Source: Peribacillus huizhouensis
GTDB taxonomy: Bacteria > Bacillota > Bacilli > Bacillales > DSM-1321
Direction: 5' to 3'
Length of the DNA stretch: 64,000 nucleotides
Assembly (NCBI RefSeq): GCF_014138605.1
Contig: NZ_JACJHX010000013.1
Span: 62,001-126,000 of the forward strand
Shown one piece after another: positions 17,825 to 26,585 of the stretch. A program made the position numbers and the translations under genes. Position 1 is the first letter of the stretch. Each line of letters begins with the position of its first letter. The notes under the pieces were generated by a model. It was not told the DNA's origin and did not search any database. It worked only from the letters and a program-made list of their open reading frames with translations.

Positions 17825-18590
17825 TTTATCAACGTTAAGGCATTTTTCCGTATGGTGAGCTTCAAACATGTCAATAATTTCAAGGAAAGGTCTGGCTTCC
17901 CGAAAAACATGATCTGCTAATAAGAGGTGGATAATACTTTTTATCCTGTATTCATCAATTAAACTCCGTGTTTTTTTTGAAGTCTCTAAAAGAAACTACA
18001 GACCCATGATTCTGATCTAGAAATTAATCCAGAAGAGGAACAGTCTGAGAATGTGGCTTCATTCCCTCAAAATCTCTAGCTTGAAAAAGCAATTCATCAA
18101 AATTGTTGTTAAAGTCTCGTACCATATCTACAAGCTTTCTTTCGGATGGATCAAGAAGGTGAACGATAAATTTCGCATGATCGGCCATAATTCTTAAAAA
18201 GAAAACATTCTCTTTGATGATTGAATCAGCAAAGGGTTTCAATTTTTCTTCGTATAATTAAAATAAACGTTTTCTAAAATAATTGGCTTCCCTACTAATA
18301 TAATCGATTAAGGGGGGAATTATTTGCACCAGGCAACTGGCATGAAAGAATTAATCCTAATGCTTTTCGTTTTACGCGTATTAGATCTTCTCATTTGTTT
18401 AGGATCTGTTTGATTTGTCAATGAATTAGATCGTTGTTCAATCTTTTCGAATTCATGATCAAAATGATTCGCTTCATCTATTAAATGTGTATCTCCGCAC
18501 CTAAATCCTAATCTAAGGAATAAGAAATGTTCCTTCATTATTCTCGAACAAAACCTAATTACCTCTAAGGAATGTGTCACAAACATTACA
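17825..18590 (-). pseudogene. DUF2935 protein, fragmented
   Basis: Three pieces in order on the minus strand resemble the two-module DUF2935 family, helical proteins of unknown function with conserved acidic and histidine residues. They are VIRFCSRIMKEHFLFLRLGF (18586-18320), ENVFFLRIMADHAKFIVHLL with NNNFDELLFQARDFEGM (18242-18024), and a tail IIHLLLADHVFREARPFLEI (about 17950-17840). Frames differ and stops intervene, so it is dead. The family name rests on pattern memory. Confidence 0.55.
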
Positions 18591-18802
18591 GTATCTATTC
18601 GATTATTGGGATCTTGTGAATTTTCATTCCATGTTTTTAAACAGGGCGCTATAATCTTAATTGAGTATGTTTCTCCCTGAAAAAAACTTCTATTTCAATG
18701 TATTCAAAGAGAAGTAGTCCTCATTTCAAATATTTATTAATAGGATCTAACCATAAAAATCAGAATCAATAGTTATTACTTTTTAGGGTGGTTCAGTTCC
18801 TT

Positions 18803-19309
18803 CTATTCCATAATCATATCTTTCTGCATTTTTACTTGTATGTCCTGAAAGGTATCTTTTCCAATGAAAGTATGAGCTTTTTTCTCTAATCTATTTAAAA
18901 TGATATCATTTTCCTTTAACATCTCCCTAATCCGTTGTATCAATTGAAGAGCGCTTGATCCAGTGACTTGTTTGGCTATACGTTCGAGAAGAACTTTCGC
19001 ATCACCGGAGAATTTAGGGATGAAGCTAATACACATTACCATATTGATCTTAAGGGCATCGCCATATTCCTTTGTAAATGCACGGCGGACACCACCTCGA
19101 ACACCTGCATAACCATAGGATATCTCGGAGATAGCTCGGTAAAAAAGAATCATTCCATCTGCATGACTTGATTCCGGATTTAACCGAAGTTCACTCACTA
19201 AAGATATTAACCGATGGACTACTGGTTTGGCCGATTCCATTGTTTGCCACCATTCCAACAATCGATGCTGGTCCTCCTCACTTAAATTCAAATGTCGTGT
19301 GTTTGGCAT
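18803..19309 (-). CDS. orphan protein, paralogue of the next gene
   Basis: 168 residues, soluble, no signal. GGAGGAAAGTAACA precedes the ATG. A central block RAISEISYGYAGVRGGVRRA aligns with SVADIGYGFDAVQGTINRIR in the gene at 19536-20042, and the C-terminal AHTFIGKDTFQDIQVKMQ aligns with GKALLGPDWDTIRTRIENIQ. The pair therefore derive from one ancestor. I do not recognise the family. The start has a helical segment LSEEDQHRLLEWWQTMES. Probably co-transcribed with its paralogue, 226 bases upstream. Confidence 0.7.
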   Translation of the reverse strand: MPNTRHLNLSEEDQHRLLEWWQTMESAKPVVHRLISLVSELRLNPESSHADGMILFYRAISEISYGYAGVRGGVRRAFTKEYGDALKINMVMCISFIPKFSGDAKVLLERIAKQVTGSSALQLIQRIREMLKENDIILNRLEKKAHTFIGKDTFQDIQVKMQKDMIME

Positions 19310-19535
19310 TGTTACTTTCCTCCTTAGTTTGCCTATGCATGGGTAAATGAAGCAAAAAGAATAATTTTATTAATATAAACCAATTAGTAAAATCTCTTTT
19401 GTCCTTATATACTATTTTTAAATTATCCATTACATGTTATTTGGCATGTATTTTTTTAAGATGACTATGGAATTCCAATTTATCCTGAGTATAACACTCA
19501 TCCCTATTCATTTAATTTCATAGTTTCTACTTTAC

Positions 19536-20042
19536 TCACAGACGTGGAATTGCTTGTATATTCTCGATTCGTGTACGTATGGTATCCCAATCAGGTCCAA
19601 GTAGGGCCTTACCAAGACTTATTGCTTCCTTGATTCTTTCCGAAATTTGATAATTTAAATGGCGACTTTGCTCTATCAGATAAAAAACATCAGGGTTTGC
19701 TTTTCTTACAGCGAGTTCAAAGTTAGGGCATAGTTGTTTTACACTGATACCAAGTGTATCAAGATCAAACACCAGCATTTCCTTTACTAGAGAAAAGGAT
19801 TCACCTTGACGGATTCGATTAATCGTTCCTTGTACTGCATCGAATCCATAGCCGATATCTGCAACAGAAGCATGATAGGGATTCAAACCAGGTGCAACGC
19901 GCATGGATGGAATTTTTCGAAAACCCGTAGTAATGGAACATACTACTTCTTTTGCAGCCATCCCTTTCTCTAAGGCTGTAAGAATGGCTTCAAGATAAGC
20001 ATCTCTTTGACCGTTATCTACATCCATAAAGATAGATGTCAT
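19536..20042 (-). CDS. orphan protein, paralogue of the preceding gene
   Basis: 168 residues, the same length as its neighbour. GAGGAGGGAACAATCA gives a strong ribosome binding site. It starts with MTSIFMDVDNGQRDAYLEAI, has the shared YGF/YGY block in the middle (ASVADIGYGFDAVQGTINRI) and ends in a helix. No membrane helix or catalytic motif is obvious. Both copies are intact in a region where most genes are broken, which suggests selection. Function unknown. Confidence 0.7.
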   Translation of the reverse strand: MTSIFMDVDNGQRDAYLEAILTALEKGMAAKEVVCSITTGFRKIPSMRVAPGLNPYHASVADIGYGFDAVQGTINRIRQGESFSLVKEMLVFDLDTLGISVKQLCPNFELAVRKANPDVFYLIEQSRHLNYQISERIKEAISLGKALLGPDWDTIRTRIENIQAIPRL

Positions 20043-20059
20043 TGATTGTTCCCTCCTCT

Positions 20060-20497
20060 TTGTAATCTATAATTATGTACTAAGATATTCAAAATGAAAT
20101 ATATAGGTGTATGACCTTCTCAGTCTATATGTCGTGTATATCTGTTCAACAAACTGAATAATGATTAGGAAGGTGGGTTTGAATGGGGGAAGGATTGTGA
20201 TTGAATATGAATGATTATATGCCGAATGGGATGTTGGAAAAGGAAATGCGCTGACCAATTCAAAACCGGTTCTTTATGGCGAGTAAAGAAGGATAGAAGA
20301 CAGTAACTTTTAATTCAAATGACTGTTTACTCTAAATTTACCCCCGTTTTATGATCGACTTTCTTACTAATCTTTTCTAGAGTGTCAGGTGAAAATGAGT
20401 GACGGAATAATGGTGACTATTTAAGTCTAAAAGTACTGAGAAAAAGGATAGAGACCAATAAATCGCATGTTCTGTATGCATAGAGAAGGAGGAACTT
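20060..20497. other. non-coding stretch
   Basis: No gene supported. The end carries GAGAAGGAGGAACTT, the ribosome binding site of the membrane protein that follows. Confidence 0.4.
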
Positions 20498-21064
20498 ATG
20501 CGTTGGTTTAGCATTTTATCACAAGAGTCATACAAGCTTCACCATTACTTTAAACCATTTTCTTATTCTAAAAAGCTCGTACTAACCGCCTTACTATCTA
20601 CACTTGCAGCTATCCTACAGTCAAGTGGAAACTTTCTCCCAGGGATCGGGTATTTAATTAGTCCTTTTGCCACCGCTCCTATTTTGATTTGTACTATGAT
20701 ATCTATTACCTTTGGGATTCAAAGTTACGTTTTAACGTATTTTTTACTGACTCTGATACAACCAGGCGAATCTTTTGCTTTCCCTTTTACAACAGGGATA
20801 TTAGGTTTAGGAATGGGGATAGCGTTTCTCATTTTAAAAAGAAGGATCGAAATCATTGTTGTTACGTCTTTATTATTGCTAGGTGGAATTTGTTTCCTTC
20901 TGTATATTGTCCATTTCCCTATTTTAGGTCCAATTGTCAGCACATCTCTTTCATCAAAGCTAATAGGATTTATTTACATTTTTTCTTTTATATATAGCTG
21001 GATATGGGTTGAATTAAGTAGGGTAATCTTTAAGAAATGTTATCAAGTGATGGGGACAAAATAA
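20498..21064 (+). CDS. integral membrane protein of unknown function
   Basis: 188 residues with about five or six hydrophobic helices (for example LVLTALLSTLAAILQSSGNF, then LISPFATAPILICTMISITF and IVVTSLLLLGGICFLLYIVH). The start follows AGAAGGAGGAACTT. The size and helix pattern recall small ECF-type substrate-binding (S) components, but no diagnostic motif was found, so this is only a suggestion. No associated ATPase gene nearby. Confidence 0.7.
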   Translation: MRWFSILSQESYKLHHYFKPFSYSKKLVLTALLSTLAAILQSSGNFLPGIGYLISPFATAPILICTMISITFGIQSYVLTYFLLTLIQPGESFAFPFTTGILGLGMGIAFLILKRRIEIIVVTSLLLLGGICFLLYIVHFPILGPIVSTSLSSKLIGFIYIFSFIYSWIWVELSRVIFKKCYQVMGTK

Positions 21065-21119
21065 GTATACAAGTTTAAATTTATAAAACGTCGACCTCTC
21101 TCAGAGAAGCAAAAAAAGG

Positions 21120-21467
21120 TTGAGTTATGAAGAAATTTGGTTCATTGATAGAAATGGAGAACCTTGCAAAAGATGGGGCAGTCCGACACCACATTGTTTT
21201 ATATTAGTTATGAGGACTGGATTCGAGGGAAAGAGACTGGGCGTGACCCAAAGAGGTCTCATCTTTTCCACCTATGTGGTATGTATGTTTCAAACCCGGA
21301 TGGACAAGAAACATGTTATGGAAGGTGAGAAGTCTGAACAGGGGATATTAGTGAATAAGCTTACCGGAACGGCCACAATGGTAACTGACCTTTATCTTCT
21401 AATTGATAAGGCAGACATTGCTCCAAAAGACAATGTTATGACGCGAAGCCCGTCTGACTTTGAATGA
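21120..21467 (+). CDS. doubtful hypothetical protein
   Basis: A 115-codon frame starting at TTG with only a weak upstream AAAAAAAGG. Composition is protein-like in the second half (LVNKLTGTATMVTDLYLLID) but no family is recognised. It may be a gene remnant, given the amount of decay around it. Confidence 0.3.
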   Translation: MSYEEIWFIDRNGEPCKRWGSPTPHCFILVMRTGFEGKRLGVTQRGLIFSTYVVCMFQTRMDKKHVMEGEKSEQGILVNKLTGTATMVTDLYLLIDKADIAPKDNVMTRSPSDFE

Positions 21468-21834
21468 TAAGTGGAGCGCTTTTAGACTCTACATGTACTA
21501 AACAGAAGTCGATGAGGCAGATAACCATAGAACCCAAAGGAAGTAGGTTGTTTAGGGCGGAGTACTAACATTATGACTATCCAATGATATATCTACTCAG
21601 ATAGTTGTAAAGAATAGGAATGAAACGACTACATGAATGAATCTGAAGGATGGAAAAGCCATCAAAATCGGCGTCAAATGGACGGTCCAAACTTCATTTC
21701 AATTATTGCAAGACAAATAAAAAAGCGAATGCGTAAAGCAACCATTGAAAATTCTGCACAGTAAAAATGAAAATTCAATGTATAAAAAACTATATAATGT
21801 CACACATTAGGAAAAAAACCTGGAGGTTTTGGGA
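21468..21834. other. non-coding stretch
   Basis: Nothing identifiable; short frames only. Confidence 0.35.
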
Positions 21835-21872
21835 ACAAAAAAGGGTGGGCATCATTTAGATACCCAATCTTT
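21835..21872 (-). terminator. terminator of the duplicated-domain gene
   Basis: On the minus strand TTGGGTATC pairs with GATGCCCACCC, followed by TTTTTTG; lies 26 bases beyond the stop of the next gene. Confidence 0.75.
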
Positions 21873-21897
21873 TATATGTTTAGTCTTTTGATGATAT

Positions 21898-22362
21898 TCA
21901 AAAGATTGATTTTTGAACATTGATTTTACTTTGAAAATCTTGATAGATGTGGTTTGTCATCAAGTCATACACTGTAGATTCCAAGTCTCGAAGGACCTCT
22001 TCTTCAAGATTATTTTCAGGTTGAGGGTGGAACCACTGGATTTCTTCATCGTGGAAAATTCCATGATAATGATCTCCTTCAAAGTTTAGTGTAAACTGAT
22101 GACGTTCATGAACTTGATCTTCGAACAATGGTTTTACTTTAAAATCTTGATTAGTATGTTTTGTCATCAAGTCATACACTGTAGATTCCAAATCTTGAAT
22201 GTCCTTTTCTTCAAGATTATTTTCAGGTTGAGGATGAAACCACTGAATGTCTTCATCATGGAAAATTCCTTGATACGTATTCCCTTTAAAGTTTAGCGTA
22301 AATTGTTGTCGTTCATGAACTTGATTTTTAAATAATCGTTTTACTTTAAAATTTTGAAACAT
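21898..22362 (-). CDS. two-copy small-domain protein (YheE/DUF5342-like)
   Basis: 154 residues made of two almost identical modules of about 69 residues: FKVKRLFKNQVHERQQFTLN... and FKVKPLFEDQVHERHQFTLN..., each continuing with YQGIFHDEDIQWFHPQPENN (or near-copy) and LESTVYDLMT. The two DNA copies (about 22150-22350 and 21940-22145) are also very similar, so the duplication is recent. The module resembles the small YheE-like family of bacilli, which is normally a single domain; that assignment is tentative. GGAGGTTTTATC precedes the ATG. Function unknown. Confidence 0.75.
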   Translation of the reverse strand: MFQNFKVKRLFKNQVHERQQFTLNFKGNTYQGIFHDEDIQWFHPQPENNLEEKDIQDLESTVYDLMTKHTNQDFKVKPLFEDQVHERHQFTLNFEGDHYHGIFHDEEIQWFHPQPENNLEEEVLRDLESTVYDLMTNHIYQDFQSKINVQKSIF

Positions 22363-22436
22363 GATAAAACCTCCTAAATTGGTTATTCATTGAATTTTTC
22401 TTGAAATGAGCTTAAATCGTTCGTACCATGGTCCTA

Positions 22437-22745
22437 TCAATCTTTTGTGTTTTGATCAATTTTCAAAATGTCACCTGTTGATGCATCAATATCCACGACA
22501 TATTCTGTATCTTGATTTACAATAGAAATTTCGTATTTTTTAATCCCGTAATTCTCAATGGTTTGAGTGTTCGTTACTAGACCGCCTTTTCATGTGTCTA
22601 AGGCGATAGTCTTTGCTTGTAATTCATTAATAGATTGTGAGGGTGCAATGGTTGATTTCGCTATTGGCTGGTTATCAAGCACTGCATGAGCCCCTAGACC
22701 ACCTGCGATTAAAGCACCTGTTAAAAGCATTGTCATCAAGTTCAT
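22437..22745 (-). pseudogene. PepSY-domain secreted protein with an in-frame stop
   Basis: AAGGAGGTTATCAAA precedes ATG 22745. The frame is continuous for 102 codons except for one TGA at 22592-22590, at codon 52. The first half has a signal-like start (MNLMTMLLTGALIAGGLGAH) and the helix SQSINELQAKTIALDT; the second half has the PepSY strand pattern KKYEISIVNQDTEYVVDIDA with STGDILKI. The stop falls where family members usually have a residue before the G-x-V element. One substitution would restore it. Confidence 0.75.
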
Positions 22746-22772
22746 TTTGATAACCTCCTTGTTTTGTTGATA

Positions 22773-22922
22773 GTTGTATCATAACCACTCGAGTTTAAAG
22801 AAATAGAAGAAGTACCTTAAAATTTCCTTAGAAAAATAAAAGAATATCAAGTTTGCGTTTTTTTGACTATGATCTAGTAGGTGAAACTAATAGAAACCCC
22901 CACTCGATTAATTGAGTGGGGG
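22773..22922. repeat. 150-bp duplicated regulatory region, copy A
   Basis: About 85 per cent identical by eye to 61086-61239. On the minus strand it is the leader of the PepSY gene and includes the direct repeat CTAAGGAAATTTTAAGG, the kind of paired site used by OmpR-type regulators. Its right end is a terminator hairpin, CCCCCACTCGATTAATTGAGTGGGGG. Confidence 0.7.
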
Positions 22923-22925
22923 TTT
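22894..22925. terminator. strong bidirectional hairpin
   Basis: AAACCCCCACTC pairs perfectly with GAGTGGGGGTTT around GATTAATT. Part of repeat copy A. Confidence 0.8.
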
Positions 22926-23085
22926 CAGCTTTCCATTCATTACGCAAAGCATATTGGAGTTCATACTGTGATGAATGTATGAAACTAGCCAAAATTCATA
23001 CATTTATAATATAAAATCAAAAACAAACTTTTGACTCGCACTTTTCTTGTATTTGGGGATAGTACCTACATTTTCGTGGATATTC

Positions 23086-23795
23086 GCCGTTAACCTTATG
23101 ATCGAGCATGGAGTTAAAGGTGTAGAATTTATTGTTGTTAATACAGATGCACAAGCTCTTAATTTATCAAAAGCAGAGATCAAGATACAAATCGGTGCAA
23201 CATTGACAAGAGGTTTAGGACCAGGGGTAAATCCAGAAATAGGTAAAAAGCAGTTAAAGAAAGCAAAGAGCAGATCCAAGAAGCATTAAAAGGTACAGAC
23301 ATGGTATTCGTTACAGCCGGAATGGGCGGCGGTATTGGAACAGGTGCTACCCCCGCTATTGCTCAAATTGCCCGTGAGCTTGATATACTAACCATTGGCG
23401 TTGTAACACTTTCGTTTGCGTTGGAAGGCTATAAGCGTGCAACACAAGCAGCAGTCGGAATCGCCTCAATGAAGAAAGCAGTGGACACATAATTGTTATT
23501 CCAAACGATCGCTTATTAGAGATTTTACATAAAAATACACCCATGCTTGAAGCATTTCGTGAAGCGGATGATGTTCTTCGCCAAAGTATCCAGGGTATAT
23601 CGGATTTAATTGCTGTACCAGGTTTAATCAGCATTGATTTTGCTGACGTGAAAACAATCATGTCCAATAAAGGGTCTGCCTTAATAGGCATTGGCTGAGC
23701 AACAGGTAAACATCGCGCTGCGGAAGCTGCAAAGAAAGCCATTTCCAGTCCGTTACTTAACACTTCCATCGACGGAGCCCAAGGTGTGCGTCCTT
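23086..23795 (+). pseudogene. ftsZ: second, decayed ftsZ copy
   Basis: The text matches the FtsZ GTPase domain from the first helix ([20 protein letters not shown]) to SPLLNTSIDGAQGV, missing the true N-terminus and the C-terminal domain. Pieces lie in several frames: 23047-23289, 23301-23492, then [20 protein letters not shown] and [19 protein letters not shown] before a TGA. The GTP-binding loop reads [12 protein letters not shown] where functional FtsZ has GGGTGTGA. So it is nonfunctional. Its right end is joined to part of a different gene. Confidence 0.85.
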
Positions 23796-23796
23796 C

Positions 23797-23912
23797 TTGT
23801 AAATTCTAATTTGGATATTCGAGATGCTCATGATATTTCAACAAGAGTTGAAAATGAATTAATGAAAATACATGATGTATATGCTGTCCATGTTCATGTT
23901 GAACCTAATTGA
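23797..23912 (+). pseudogene. C-terminal fragment of a cation diffusion facilitator
   Basis: About 36 residues, VNSNLDIRDAHDISTRVENE and then HDVYAVHVHVEPN, match the cytoplasmic ZT-dimer domain of CDF metal exporters, where the AHDI and VHVEP elements are conserved. There is no membrane domain. It abuts the ftsZ fragment without an intergenic gap. Confidence 0.65.
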
Positions 23913-24116
23913 AGAGGGGGGCAACATAAGAAGGTGATCTCACGTCCAAAGTAAGGATATAGAGAAAAACAGAGTCAAAAATAATATTCATACCTTACTT
24001 TACATAGTAATATATGTATATTATGTATAATTATACCGATTCTTAAAGGGAAAATTCATGAATATGTTTAGTCGTTATAGTGCTGGTTATCTGTAACATT
24101 TATCTGGAGTAGTATA

Positions 24117-24153
24117 AAAAATCCTTTCAGTTATAAGACTGGGAGGATTTTTT
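24117..24153. terminator. terminator of the HPP-family gene
   Basis: AAAAAATCCTTTCAGT pairs with ACTGGGAGGATTTTTT. Works in both directions; the HPP gene ends 18 bases to its right. Confidence 0.8.
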
Positions 24154-24170
24154 AGGAATTACTTCATTTG

Positions 24171-24755
24171 TTATATCCAAAACACCGGATAATTTCTTTC
24201 CTTTCGCAAATTATTAATGAATAATGCGACGAGCACAATGACAATAGAGCCTATTAATACTGGTGTAAATAAAAATTCCCAAGTATAAGTACCAAGGATC
24301 ACAATAATCGGATCAGCTCCTGCTGGAGGATGTGTTGTTTTGGTTAACATCATCAAACTGATTGCTAATCCGACTCCTAAGGCGAGAGACCAAGGTTCAT
24401 TTCCAAATACATGATAAACAATTAATCCGACTAAAGTTGATATGAAATGTCCGCCGATTATATTTCTTGGTTGTGATAAAGGAGAGTTCCAAAGAGAAAA
24501 AGCTAATACACAACTTGCTCCAAATGAAGCAATTAATATTGGTGACGATGTAAACATTGATAATAAATACAGAATAATAATTGTGAAAGTCCCACCAATA
24601 AAACCAGTTATAACATCTTTCACATTTACTTTCAAAGGACTCCGCCCTTTTCCCCTCATTTTCATTAGGTAGGAATGCGTCTTGTACTGAGTGATTTTTT
24701 CTGGCTGCTCTTTATTCGCTAGATTTCCATCTGTAATCAAATTAATTTTCCTCAT
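24171..24755 (-). CDS. HPP-family integral membrane protein
   Basis: 194 residues with four or five helices and the family signature THPPAGADP in the second half. The first 45 residues are soluble and charged. Some HPP proteins transport nitrite in plants and cyanobacteria; in bacilli the substrate is unknown. The start lies on a stretch shared with the 5' region of the divergent pdxH pseudogene, so the two probably share a promoter region that has shrunk. Confidence 0.8.
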   Translation of the reverse strand: MRKINLITDGNLANKEQPEKITQYKTHSYLMKMRGKGRSPLKVNVKDVITGFIGGTFTIIILYLLSMFTSSPILIASFGASCVLAFSLWNSPLSQPRNIIGGHFISTLVGLIVYHVFGNEPWSLALGVGLAISLMMLTKTTHPPAGADPIIVILGTYTWEFLFTPVLIGSIVIVLVALFINNLRKERNYPVFWI

Positions 24756-24762
24756 CTCTAAA

Positions 24763-25401
24763 AAATTTTCTAGATTATATTACTATTTTTTTAAAAGAAT
24801 TGAAAGTGGCATATTGGTATTGGCCGGTCCTTTTCCGGAATTTCATACAAAGGATTTACCCGTATACCCATCAGACTTGTTCATAGAATGGATAAACATT
24901 GCAATTGAGGAAGGTGTTTATGAACCCCATACGATGACATTATCCACTATTGACGAGTCCGGTGCACCTGATGCAAGAATATTAATTCTAAAAAATGTAA
25001 CACGAAATAAATGGTACTTTGCAACATCAGCCACAAGTAGAAAAAGGGAACAATTGAAATCTAACCGGAGAGTTGCCTTAATGTTCAATTGGTCAACAAT
25101 TGACAGACAAATTCGGATACGTGGAGTTGCTTCCAAAATGACAGCAGAAGCAAGTTCAAGAGATTTCTTAGAAAGATCGAGTGAGGCTAGGGAAATTGCT
25201 TTATTGGGAAATCAAAGTAAAGAAATGATACATCGTGAAGACATAGATAAAGAATTATTGAAAACGAGGGTATTGCTAAAACAAACACCAAATATTGTAA
25301 GACCTACCTGGACGTTGTACGAAGTCGATGCAAACGAAGTTGAGTTTTGGTAAGGAGATTCAGAAAGAAAACATATGCGAGTACAATATCAGCTAACTTA
25401 A
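24763..25401 (+). pseudogene. pdxH: pyridoxamine 5'-phosphate oxidase with premature stop
   Basis: PNPOx makes pyridoxal 5'-phosphate from PNP or PMP with FMN. The frame shows LAGPFPEFHTKDLPVYPSDL, PHTMTLSTIDESGAPDARIL, the FMN motif SATSRKREQLKSNRRVALMF and RPTWTLYEVDANEVEFW. Right there a TAA (25351-25353) interrupts; reading through gives GDSERKHMRVQYQLT and a natural stop at 25399. The interrupted codon should be the invariant glutamine of FW-Q-G, so CAA changed to TAA. The N-terminus is also unclear: no good start or ribosome binding site, and it runs into the divergent HPP gene. Confidence 0.8.
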
Positions 25402-25439
25402 ATGGCTACTTAAAAAATTTAAGGGTGTATATTCCTGAA

Positions 25440-26121
25440 GGAGAAATCCGTCTATGAGATTTTCGGAACGAGCAAAAATGGATTAGTTCAAACTATAAAT
25501 TTGGAATGCCCGGTATTAGAAAAAATTTAAAGGAATTTATTTGGAATGTTGAGATAAAGCCATTTTATCTTGCAAAATATACGGTTACAGAAGAACTTTA
25601 TGCGATTATTATGGGGAAGAAATTTTTAACGACGACTGAGGCTTGAAAACCAGTTGTTAATGTTTCATGGATAGATGCAATAAATTACTGTCTGATGCAC
25701 TGGGTTATGACAGGTTTTACGATTTTGATAATGAAAATAAAGCAGTTATTTGCAATTATGGTACTAATGGTTTTCGTTTACCGACAGATCCTGAATGGCA
25801 ATATGCATGTAAGGCGAAATCAAAAGATTATCGGTATGGTGAAATTGATGTAATTGCTTGGTATAAAGATAATTCTTAGGAACGACTACACGAAGTTGGT
25901 AAGAAGAAGCCTAATGTATGGGGTTTGCATGATATGATTGGAAATATTTGGGGTGTTACTGAAACTTATACGATGAAGAGACATTTGGTAATTACAGAAT
26001 AATCCGCGGAGGAAGTTGGGCAGAAGAAGAACGTGGGTGTGGAGCTACTTGTCGTAGCAAGAGTATGCCTGATTTTTATATAGATGATATCGGATTTAGA
26101 ATTGCTAGATCAATCGTCTAA
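25440..26121 (+). pseudogene. formylglycine-generating-enzyme/SUMF1-like gene, decayed
   Basis: Typical blocks of the FGE-sulfatase fold occur in order but in different frames: KPFYLAKYTVTEELYAIIMG, PVVNVSWIDAINYC, GFRLPTDPEWQYACKA, NVWGLHDMIGNIWGVTE, IIRGGSWAEEERGC and IGFRIAR near the stop at 26119. At least four frameshifts or stops. In life the fold either activates sulfatases or serves as a sugar- or ligand-binding domain of a different enzyme. Confidence 0.75.
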
Positions 26122-26585
26122 TAATTTGAAATTCTGAATTGATATACGAATTATAAGGTAATTCACAAGGTTCATAGAACCTAAAAGGAGGTGTGGAAAG
26201 GTAATTTTACCTAAACTATCCAGTGCGCTTTTCCGCAATAACTTACGTAAGCAGCAGAAGGCTCTTAATAATGATGAACGATCTTCCTTTAAAGGGCATT
26301 TTCCTTAAGGAAGTCTTTTTTTCGTTTTATGATTGTTCCATTCCTATTCAAGTTGGTTTATCTACAACTCAATGGGCATTGATTCCTTACAGAATAAAGT
26401 ATCACTAATTATAAGGTGTTTAGAAATATTTCATACATTTTTTAGAAAGTTTTAAGATTTGTGTGATATGGTTCTTTTAATATCTTAGAAAAATGAGCTT
26501 CTTTTATCTGAATAGTGTGGTTTACAAAAGTATCTTTCATGCTAAGAATAAGGAATGATCTGGTGAAAATTTTATAACAAAGCGA
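26122..26585. other. leader region of the two-component operon
   Basis: No gene supported. It contains a copy of a dispersed repeat at 26257-26293, a small hairpin (GGCATTTTCCTTAAGG with T-run, near 26300-26325), and near 26440-26460 the sequence GTTTTAAGATTTGTG, similar to direct repeats downstream at 28791 that may bind the response regulator. Confidence 0.45.
26257..26293. repeat. short dispersed repeat, copy 1
   Basis: Roughly 37 bases ending in TGAACGATCTTCCTTTAAA. A second copy at 42656-42691 differs at about six positions. Confidence 0.5.

Noticed and set aside
20498-21064. Assignment as a specific vitamin ECF transporter
   Set aside because: Helix pattern fits but no diagnostic motif and no energy-coupling genes nearby.
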